A DNA stretch of 64,000 bases from Coprinellus micaceus (Eukaryota > Basidiomycota > Agaricomycetes > Agaricales > Psathyrellaceae), in the NCBI GenBank assembly GCA_951394405.1, contig OX596334.1, forward strand, positions 1,922,001 to 1,986,000, read 5' to 3'. This document shows positions 55,631 through 64,000 of the stretch, one piece after another. Both the position numbers and the translations under genes were made by a program. Below the pieces are notes generated by a model that saw only the letters and a program-made list of their open reading frames with translations, had not been told where the DNA came from and searched no databases. How positions within the stretch are numbered: position 1 is the first letter of the stretch; each line of letters starts with the position of its first letter.

Positions 55631-57526
55631 ATGTTCAAGTCTCGCCAAGAAATGCAGGGAATTGCGCATCAACCCCAAATTCCCAACAACGTCACTGCTC
55701 AGTTCAACAAAGACATCGATATTAACGATTTTCGGCACCTACAGGAAAGACTCTCCCAAATGGTCTCCGACGTGGAGGTGGAGATCCAGACTTTGAAGCA
55801 CAGCCGGCTCCCGGTGCTGCCTGCGCTTCCCACCTCGTCGACCGCTACGATCGAGCTGGTCAGCGAGTTTCGCAACATTACAAACAAGTTTTTCAAGGAA
55901 AAGATATCTCCGCGTATCTTGGAGCTGGAGCAAGAAAGGCAAAGGCTCGCGGCGACCTACAATGCGCTTTTGCCAGTCCATCGCCTATCCGCCGAGGCCC
56001 TCTCCAGCATCTTCCTCTTCGCCACCTTAAAGCCAGTCGACAAGCGAGGTTCGTGGCTTCAGTGCCACTGGCCATTCTGGTCCATGAATCTGTCGCACGT
56101 ATGCCAAATCTGGAGGACTTTGGCGGTGACCTGTCCAGGACTCTGGTCGACCTCTTACCTCTCATACCCGGAGCTATCGGCGGCATATCTTTCGCGAGGC
56201 ATGGACTCGCCGATGACCGTGATTTGGGAGGGCCGGGGCCAGGACTGGGGAGCTAAGCAGGATTCTCTATTGCTCCAGATATTGTCGCAAGGCGTGGGTC
56301 GCGTTCGGCACTTTATCTCGCGGAACCACGTCCCGTTGCTGGACACGTCGATTCTTTGGGCGGATCAGTGCAAGTCAGACGCATTGGCACTCGAAACCCT
56401 CGTCGTGACTGACCCTGGGGAAGGACATCAAGCGATTTTTCACCAGGGGCTCCCGAACCTCCGCCATCTCGACATAAACCGGTGTCAAATACTATGGCCT
56501 TACCTTCCGCTCAGTGCCACCCTCACCCACCTCGACATACGCAGTCAAGGCGGATACAATCGCGCTGAACCCTTTCATTTCCTCTACTCCCTCGTGAGCC
56601 TGTGGAATCTACAATCATTGCACCTCTGCGAAAATCTCCCGGAGTTGAGGTCCCTACCTGCCACCATTCCACCCCTTCCCCTTCCCTCCCTCCAGTTTTT
56701 ATCACTCATGGACGGGGCCAGCTACATCACAGATTTCCTTTCCCTCGTTCGCACCTACATCGCGGCGGATGTACACATCTACTGCACCGATGAAGCTAGC
56801 GACGAAAGTCAGTCATTGTCGGCCCTGACCCGGCTGATTGACAAGATTTTCACCTCGACACGAAATGTATACGGAGCAGAGAGGAACGTGGAGACCCTTC
56901 GTTTGTTCTCGACGGGAGCGGACATCAACTATCACTCCGACAACATCAAGTTCCCCGCTCATCCCAACCTGACGATTGCGGACGATTGCTCAGAGAATAC
57001 CGCCTTCGAATTGCTGGAGATTCTCATGAGTCACCTCAACTTCTCCACCTTGACATCCTTGGTGATCGACGACGAAAGCGGTTTGCCCTTCGAAATGCCG
57101 TGGTTGTTCTTCGGACGGCTTCCCAAGCTACGAACCATTACCATGCATCACACCCTTGACCTGACCCTAATCGAAGCTCTCGGGCGTGACTCAAGGGGCC
57201 TCTTCTTCTCGGATGAATCTGGCATTTCGTTCCCTGCACTCACGTCCCTGGAGTTCGTCGATTTGGACGAGGACTACGAACTCGATATGGAGGAATGTAC
57301 TTGCCGCCTCATCCGAATGTTGACGATGCGTAGCAAGGCCAGATTCCCGCTTTCTGTGCTACACATTGAGGAGTCTGCTTGCTTCGAGCCTGAGCACATC
57401 GACGAGATCCGACGGGCCGTCTCATCGGTGACGGTATTGTGGGACGGGTGGCACGTATGTATAGATCGGTGTATCTCTTGCGGAGACCCAAAGATCGTGG
57501 AACAGTACGCGCAGCTTGAAATTTGA
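55631..57526 (+). CDS. F-box-like protein with N-terminal coiled coil
   Basis: Single-exon gene of 631 aa (MFKSRQEMQGIAHQ). Residues 30-115 are helical (FRHLQERLSQMVSDVEVEIQ, ILELEQERQRLAATYNALL), then PVHRLSAEALSSIFLFATLK and MNLSHVCQIWRTLAVTCPGLW form the F-box-like module. This coiled-coil plus F-box plan is very common in agaricomycete gene families. The remainder has leucine-rich strands (LRHLDINRCQILW, LTHLDIRSQGG, LQSLHLCENLPEL, LTSLVIDDESGLP) and a C-terminus with CISCGDPKIVEQ. It is probably an SCF adaptor, target unknown. Confidence 0.85.
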   Translation: MFKSRQEMQGIAHQPQIPNNVTAQFNKDIDINDFRHLQERLSQMVSDVEVEIQTLKHSRLPVLPALPTSSTATIELVSEFRNITNKFFKEKISPRILELEQERQRLAATYNALLPVHRLSAEALSSIFLFATLKPVDKRGSWLQCHWPFWSMNLSHVCQIWRTLAVTCPGLWSTSYLSYPELSAAYLSRGMDSPMTVIWEGRGQDWGAKQDSLLLQILSQGVGRVRHFISRNHVPLLDTSILWADQCKSDALALETLVVTDPGEGHQAIFHQGLPNLRHLDINRCQILWPYLPLSATLTHLDIRSQGGYNRAEPFHFLYSLVSLWNLQSLHLCENLPELRSLPATIPPLPLPSLQFLSLMDGASYITDFLSLVRTYIAADVHIYCTDEASDESQSLSALTRLIDKIFTSTRNVYGAERNVETLRLFSTGADINYHSDNIKFPAHPNLTIADDCSENTAFELLEILMSHLNFSTLTSLVIDDESGLPFEMPWLFFGRLPKLRTITMHHTLDLTLIEALGRDSRGLFFSDESGISFPALTSLEFVDLDEDYELDMEECTCRLIRMLTMRSKARFPLSVLHIEESACFEPEHIDEIRRAVSSVTVLWDGWHVCIDRCISCGDPKIVEQYAQLEI

Positions 57527-58823
57527 GGGGAGGGCGGAACGGACTCTCCAATCGATACCACGTATGACATATTGAGCTGAGAATGTGACCAGATTGTAAC
57601 CATCAACTTGACCCTGTATACCTATCGACACACCTATCCCAGCAACCATACCTGGTGGTGGCTAGTATGTCGTTTCGAGATAGGATACCCTTGAGGCGCT
57701 GAAGTTGGGCTAGCAAGTATCTATAATTCCTCGAGGTAAGGCTCATACGGGAGTATCGGGTCTCGACCATCGTCCGTTTCGGGGTGGAGTATAGGTCGGC
57801 CCTGGCTCGAGATTGGTTAGCGAACGAGCACTTCAGAGCCTCACACGTAGCCCCTACTCACACTCAATTGCGAGACTGATTTTGTAGTGGCGTAGGACAC
57901 CGCCCCATTACTCGACCAGAAAAACACACGGCCCCAAGACGGAATCCGTCCGTCTGAGGGGGTGAGGTAGGAGGTCCTCTCGGCGGTCTGCATCAGCTTC
58001 GCCGTCATCAATCAAGGTCAACGGGCCTGGATGGTATGCAACTCGGCTTCCACCACCCGCGGCGGGGTCTCGCCCGCTCGACGTCCCAGAATGAGCGGAA
58101 TCAATGCGGTGTGGCTAGAAAAAAGTCAAAAGCTGCGGGCGAGGGGATTGCTTGGATCACCTTCGGTGGCATGAGCACAGGTTCTGGGGGAGAGGTGCCT
58201 CCCCTTGATATCTCGGATGCCCTTACCCCTTTCAGAGAGTGACCACCGGGCTGGCTTCCGACGTTTTTGGAGGGGCCGGTAAAGTTTTGGTATGTGTAAT
58301 GAACCCCAGGGCGGAAATGGGCGGCCCCTTAGCCGAGCCTAGTGCCGGGGTCAGGGCCAAACGTACAGTACGACATGAACCACAAGGTTCCGAAGTCAGA
58401 GCTCCCGCCTTGAATTGCTGTATTTCGACATTGGGGTCCACGGCACTGATGCAGCATGAAAGAAAGTCGGAAAATATATTGAAATGCTTGGCCCCCTGAT
58501 AGGCGCAGTAGAAGGTCGCCATCGAGCTGTACCAAGGGAGAGGCCTTCTTGCGAACAACACAAACTAAGGATGGCATATCTTCGCACACAGGCGGCATTC
58601 CGGAGATACAACTGGCCAGCCAGTGCCATGAAACCTCGCCAATTCCTGGAATGCAACTTCAGGATAGCGGCATAGTCTAGGCCAACAAGCGAACGGAATA
58701 GGGAGCGCAAGTTCAGGGAGGCAGAGGGGAATCCAGACGCCGAAGGGCACGCGAAAGCTGGTCGTCGAGGATGTGGTAAATTTCTTCGAGCCGAGATGGC
58801 AAATATCATACTTTGCCACTTTT
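57527..58823. other. Intergenic region; duplicated 3' flank and one exon-like piece
   Basis: 58330-58823 matches 14945-15473 (3' flank of the HNH-like gene). On the minus strand, 57721-57801 is an exon-like 27-codon piece (GRPILHPETDDG, ending YLEEL and stop) preceded by a CCAG acceptor. Upstream frames near 57870-58110 could belong to it, but no start or domain is visible. Confidence 0.45.
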
Positions 58824-60280
58824 CTAGGAAGACTCGTTGGGTCGCTCTTGACGGTCCCAAAGTGAGGACAAAAATGCTCGATCATCCTCGTCCAATTCAT
58901 AGTCTATATCCAGTTTTTTTTCAGCACGCCTTACTACCGTCCGTTCAAAAAGGCGACTCACCATTAGGACTAGACATCATATCAAACATTTCGTCCATTG
59001 TGAAGTTGTCGTTGTCGTCCGACAAGGCTAGCATCACTTCCTCGCTCACATTGGGGTCCCCTGACTGAGAACTTCCGCCCCGTCCACGGCGATTGCGACT
59101 GGCAGGTGCGGAGAACGCGGTCGTTCCTTCAGATTCTTCACCAATCCATCTGTCCTCGCCACTCCAAGGTCCTTCCTCATCAGAGGAGGTTGCTTGAGGC
59201 CGGACTGCTGGGGCGAGTCCCACCGGTTTCCAATAGATAGCGTTGGCGAGCGTCGCAGTTTTTTTCATCAACAAGCGGGTGTGTTCTTCCAGCGTCGGCC
59301 TGTCCGAACGCGCATATCGTCTGAACTTGATTTGCGCTGCAAGGGCGACTAGGAGTGGGTTGATGTGATCCTTCTCTTCTGCGCGGAAATTTGGGTTGAA
59401 CGTGAAGGGAGGGAGGCGGGGAGATTCGGGACTCGCTGGGAACTGGCGAAGGACCCCGTCCGGAGCCACCTGGTAGATCGTGGGTGCGTACTCGTCTCCC
59501 GAGTACACAGGCAGGACAGTTCCGCAGGGGAGGAAGTGTTTGGGGTGGAGGATGACGAGCTCATAAGTAGTACTCGCAAATGCCTGCCTAAAAACCTATT
59601 TGACGGATATTCTGAGTGGGACTTACCCATGGCTGATATACGAAAGGAGAACTGATGCTGGAACGACGGGAATAGAGAGAGCCTCTGTCGTTTCGCTCTT
59701 GCCAAACTTGGTTTTCCTCACTGACCAGTTGGGTGAGCCGGTCAAGGCTCTCGAGCGACGGGGTGACTGTTATCATCCCAAATTTGCCCATCGCCGAGTG
59801 TAACGTCGGGTCAACTGGGTCCAAAAACCGTCAATCTCCTCAATACTTCAGAGATGGCATACGTACGATTCACTATGTTCGAAGGATCGTCTAGAGTAAA
59901 TCCCAGACTTGATACCCCAAGCTTCATGAGATGCCTCGCCTGCAAAATATCTGAGACTCGGAGCGAAAAGACGAAAATGCGAACTCTTGACATACAATCG
60001 CCTTCCTCAATAGCTCGTTCCATCGGACTGCGTTAATAAAATGAGCGCGTTTATTGACATAGCAGAGTCCATTCGTGATAAACGCGGGTTCGTCGCGGGC
60101 GATATTGCGTTCTTCTCCGCTAATGGATCCATTCGTGCTCGAGGTTGCAGGCGACCCGCCGTTAGAAGTCGGGCCCCGTCGAATTGCTGGGGCATCCCAC
60201 CCTGGGATCGCACGAAGGTTGCAGCTGTTGAGCGAGGTGGTGATATACGGGTGCCCGGAATTTATTATGGCGGTGGACAT
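58824..60280 (-). CDS. Hypothetical protein, HNH-like motif family (copy 2)
   Basis: Five exons (high to low): 59996-60280, 59867-59939, 59627-59814, 58962-59595 and 58824-58903, joining to 419 aa. Same plan as 15474-16938: CYVNKRAHFINAVR with H80, NIVNLDPTLHSAMG with H125, LESLDRLTQLVSEENQVWQ, HPKHFLP, an acidic tail and ELDEDDRAFLSSLWDRQER at the end. In exon 3 the paralogue's GTCAGT donor is ATCAGT here; a GTAAGT donor 30 nt downstream restores the frame. It is divergent from PAF1, with 138 bp between the ATGs. This looks like the parental locus, because its partner copy includes part of the same promoter. Confidence 0.75.
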
Positions 60281-60418
60281 GGTTGGTGGTAAAGGAGGTC
60301 AGCCTTGGGTCAGCCCAAGTTTAGCCAAAGTGGCGCAGTATTTGGGCGTGTTGTGCAACGCCCTCGCCCGGTGCCTGGTGAACCGAACTCGACGCGGACG
60401 CGGATGCCATCATCCACG

Positions 60419-61848
60419 ATGAGCGTGAAGAAGAGGTGCGTCCTCTCCAACATTCCCGACATATTCTGAACCCAATTTAACCAGTGCAAAGCTCGACCTC
60501 CTCGTGCGGGTGCGGTATGCGAACCCGCTACCGCCTCCACCATGTCCTCCCAAACTTCTGGACATTCCAACGGACCCCATGCGCTACGCACGGCCAGAAT
60601 TCCTCGACGCCGTGGCGAGTGAACACCCCCTACCCATGATCGTAGACGCGGAGATGGGTATGCCGCTAGATCTTGGGCACTGGGAGTCATTATGGGAGGA
60701 GGAAGCCGACGACTCGAGTGCGCATATCCACCCATTCTGTCGAGTTTATCGCCTAACATTGCTCCAGAACTCAACCCGGATCCTCTGAACCCTCCTCCTG
60801 TCGACCCCAAAGACGCATTCCTACTCCTCGACCCTTCAAGCTCCTCCAGTGCCTACACCAACGGCCAGAGCGCAACGCCAGCCGCCTCATCCGCCCTCGG
60901 CCTAGGTAGCGTCACCTGGCTTCGCAAAACCGAATACATCAGCCGCGACGCGTCTTCAAAACAAGTCTCCAACGACCCTACGAAACAAGTCCAAGTGGCC
61001 GTCGACATCTCACAGCCAGCCCAAATATCCGACATCGAAACCTCTTTCCGAGCCGCCAACGATGACTTCAACCTTTCCACCCTGCGACACCCTAACAACC
61101 CCAAGCTCACTGCGGTCGAATCATACCCCTTGCTCCCCGATGCCGATATCTGGGCGAACCAGTACGACCTGTTCCGGTTCACCGAACGCCCTGGGGAGCG
61201 ATCCACAGATGTCGAGGACGAGCGCCTGGACTGCGCAATCCTACGGCCCATGCGGACGGAGTACGACTCGTTCCTGGCTTACTATTTGACGAAGGACGAC
61301 GATTCGGCGGTGCAGATGAAGGATGTGCGAGAGGGGTTGGCGCCGTACCAGGTGCCTGACGAGCAGGAGGATACATTGTTCCAGTTCGTGCGCGACTACG
61401 AGACGGTCAAGGTGGAGCAGGAGGTGCCGAACGAGTTCTTGCTGGTGTTGCATGAAGGGGAAGGGCCGAAGAGCTTCGAGGAACTCATGGCGTCGGGTGG
61501 GCAATCGGGAGGGCCACCGAGAGAAAGGGCTGCTTACTACAAGAACATTGAGCGTAAGATGACACTAAAGAAGAAACGAGCCAATGTAAGTTCTTTATTT
61601 CTTTTCCTATTCATTCACCCTCACATGCACTGCAGAACTACGAGCAATACGACGACAAATGGGATATTATCCGCGTCAAGTACGCTCCCATGAGCGTGGA
61701 TGAGGAGGAGGAGCGGCAGGAGGCACTGGCTGAAGTGGCGGATCCCATGTATCTGTTCAACAGAGACGCAGATGGGGAGATTGAGGTGGAGGAGGGTGGA
61801 GGAGGGGTGCCACCAGCGAGTGGGCACACAGACGATATCTTCAACTAG
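60419..61848 (+). CDS. paf1: RNA polymerase II-associated factor 1 (Paf1 complex subunit)
   Basis: Core subunit of the nuclear Paf1 complex, which links RNA polymerase II elongation to histone modification. Four exons: 60419-60435, 60485-60717, 60768-61585 and 61636-61848, joining to 426 aa. Exon 1 encodes only MSVKK plus two bases; the join gives KLDLLVRVRYANPLPPPP, the hallmark Paf1 start. Then come CPPKLLDIPTDPMRYARPEF, LPMIVDAEMGMPLDLGHWE, NPDPLNPPPVDPKDAFLLLD, VTWLRKTEYISRD and FNLSTLRHPNNPKLTAVESY, and late in the protein KMTLKKKRAN and IRVKYAPMSVDEEEE. The C-terminus is acidic. Length and block order fit fungal Paf1. Confidence 0.93.
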
Positions 61849-62136
61849 GCTTAGGAGGCCTCGTCGATTTCATTGTTTAGATGTATGTACGATAGATATA
61901 CTCAAATGCACCAAACTTCACAGTGCCATGAACTGAATCAGACCGGCGGGCGGCGTGTGCTTGGGGCTCAAGAGGTGGAGGGTCAGGAATCGGCTCCAGC
62001 AGTTTGGGTGTATGGACATATGGTATTTTGTTTCATGTGAGGCATATGAACATACAAGCTGGCGCTGGTCGCGTTCCGTGATGATGAGGAAAGAGGATGT
62101 ACAAGTCGTCGTGAAAAGGGATGGGAGTCGAGAGAT

Positions 62137-62653
62137 TTAAGCCTCGGTAATCTCACGCAACCGACGGACGGTGCTAGGAATCCAAAGTCAGGAGGACATC
62201 GGAAAAAGAGAACATTCTAAGCGTACCTGCGGACAGTAGCAGCAGCAGTCGTCGAGACAGTCCAGGCTCCACCAGCGATGACCTTCTTGCAAGCACCGCA
62301 GTTCCAGATACCGACAGCGGTCCTCTTGACGGCGTCCTATCGCACAAAGCGCGAATTAGATCGGCACATCCTTTCCATTCCAAAATACAGATACTCACCT
62401 TGCCGCAGAAGGTGCAGGTGTACCGTGCGTGCTGCGAGATTTCCATCTTCTTCACCTGCTTGCGCAGGGAGGCACCGTAACGCTATAAAGCCATCGAATC
62501 AGGCTCCCGTCCACACTTCATCCAGAATCCTTCAGACTTACAACACCGTATTTACCGGTGATGCCGACTTTCTTGGTGCGCTTGGTCTATCGAACATGGG
62601 GACAGGGTGAGCACATCGAGGTCTTTCGTGGGGCGTGGAGGGTCTCGTACCAT
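62137..62653 (-). CDS. rpl43: 60S ribosomal protein eL43 (L37a)
   Basis: Zinc-ribbon protein of the large cytosolic subunit. Exons (high to low): ATG-only 62651-62653, 62542-62586, 62399-62482, 62227-62336 and 62137-62173, joining to 92 aa, the exact eL43 length. The protein reads [35 protein letters not shown], then YTCTFCGK and [15 protein letters not shown], giving the four zinc Cys. The end is [12 protein letters not shown]. The intron directly after the ATG has a good donor (GTACGA) and acceptor (GATAG). Confidence 0.95.
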
Positions 62654-64000
62654 CTTGAAGATTTGAGGTTACGGAGGGTCGGCGTGTTTCCTTCGGTTGT
62701 GTCGCCCAGCAAAGGCTCAGGGCGTGGGAAGAAATTGAAACGGCATTTCCCGATGTCCTGTATAGCCATGTTCAAAGTCCGCCGTAGTGCGTTGCGTGTT
62801 CGGGCGCTTCTTGTTCTTCTCTTCTCTTCACACCTCGTGAATACCATGTGCTTCGACCAATCGTACAGTCCATGCCTCTGCCCTCCCACTTCTATCTGAG
62901 AAAGAAACGACTCCCAACCTTGGCTCCTTTTTGCAATGAACTCAAACTCGTGGTTTCCTCGGCGAAAATGACGCCTTCGGGGCTCTCCTTCCACATTCCT
63001 CCCCTCTGTGAAACTTGAGGTGTTCAGCCCCACACCATTTCCGACCCTCTCACTCATGGCGACGTTCCTGAAGCTGCGAAGCTACCGGACGGAGAGCTTC
63101 GTACCGCACCTTGCCTCGCTCGTTCTTCATCCCCGAAACAAGCCTGCATGTCTACGATTCCTGAGATATCCCGCGAGCTGGAAGCTCCCAATTTTCAGGA
63201 CATGGGCCTTGCTACTTTCGTACGACCTTTGGTTCCAGAGCCCTGCAGCGAAATCTTCATGGAACTCGCCCAGCGACACGGGGGTGGTCAACTGGTACAC
63301 CGTAGCCGTCTCCTGCCTGTGCCATCGCTTTCCAGAGTGCTTCTCGAGAAGTGCCGGTCGTTCGCCTCAAGGCATTCACGAGTAAGCCCCTATCAAAGGA
63401 GGTTTTGGTACGGCGCTAATTTCAACAACACTTGCCCACGGGAGTGGACTGGGTAGTACACGACCGGATGGAGCCGGATGGCACGTCGCCAGACGTCGCC
63501 TCTAGTAATATGGGCACACGTTGACGAGTCAACATTATGTGTTGCACATGGAGAATATCCATGGGCGTCAATCATTGAGGCTGACTGACACTCTCTGAAG
63601 TGCCTGTGTAATGCTCTTCGACCTGGACGTTTTAGAGAGGGCAAGCCGCGTTCATCGACAGGTCTAGAGTCCATATCTTCACAGAAGATGGCAAGGGGAA
63701 GACTCACTTCAGGCCGAGGAACGGCTTCAGCTGGCGGAGTGGTGACGGGAGTGTGACATTTATAGGCTACGGTAGACGTGCACCTAATCAGGCTTTCTCT
63801 CACCAGAACGCTCGACCGTCGCTGCTTCTGAGCGCATAAACCTACCAACAATTGCAAAAGAAACCTCTGGAACAGTCAAGTGAGCAGTTATTCCGTTCTC
63901 CCCCCTATCCGACCGCGTGGGTCCAAAGGGGCCGTGATAACCGAGAGATCGAAGTACGTGACATATATGATGGACACCGTCTGGGTTCCTCTTGAACTCG
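62654..64000. other. Right edge: eL43 upstream region and unresolved frames
   Basis: A plus-strand frame from about 63052 to 63379, with an ATG at 63148 (MSTIPEISRELEAPNF, then MGLATFVRPLVPEPCSEIF), ends at a GTAAGC donor-like site and may be part of a small gene. A minus-strand frame (63393-63857) overlaps it. Neither has a recognised domain. The window may cut a gene that starts beyond 64000. Confidence 0.4.

Overview
The window is nuclear DNA of a filamentous fungus, most likely an agaricomycete (mushroom-forming) basidiomycete. Genes are dense and split by many 46-63 nt GT..AG introns. Several F-box/LRR-type genes are present, and one gene resembles the cysteine-cluster proteins associated with KDZ transposons. 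There are no bacterial operons, CRISPR arrays or convincing tRNA/rRNA genes. Where exon joins are given they were worked out by hand, and in most multi-exon genes the summed exons divide by three.

Left part (1-14.7 kb) is ordinary conserved territory: nitronate monooxygenase, an orphan LRR/F-box-like gene, a class III aminotransferase with a 170-bp MITE inside one intron, an SNM1/PSO2 nuclease, ribosomal protein eS4, a SLY41-like triose-phosphate-transporter family protein and a Sec14-like SFH5 protein. At 15.5-16.9 kb lies an HNH-like hypothetical gene whose paralogue sits at 58.8-60.3 kb.

Middle part (17.0-42.0 kb) is a 12,342-bp segment present twice in direct orientation (17040-29381 and 29662-42003), apparently identical, separated by a 200-N gap and 80 bp. 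Each copy holds about 3 kb of degenerate ~116-bp satellite, two F-box genes, a many-exon gene with tandemly amplified phase-1 exons, and a 258-aa hypothetical gene that the gap truncates in copy 1. This may be a recent tandem duplication or an assembly artefact.

Right part (42-64 kb): a three-exon hypothetical gene, a proline-rich/coiled-coil gene divergent from a 1082-aa KDZ-associated-type gene, an F-box gene, a small coiled-coil acidic gene, a membrane-protein remnant next to a second 200-N gap, a broken copy of the PAF1 5' end, another F-box gene, the second HNH-like paralogue divergent from an intact PAF1 gene, and ribosomal protein eL43.

The most unusual structure is the relation between 14.8-17.04 kb, 54.67-54.87 kb and 58.3-60.5 kb. 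The first two look like the halves of one ancient duplicate of the HNH-like/PAF1 locus, cut at the same 8-bp word and now 37.6 kb apart, with one break beside an assembly gap.
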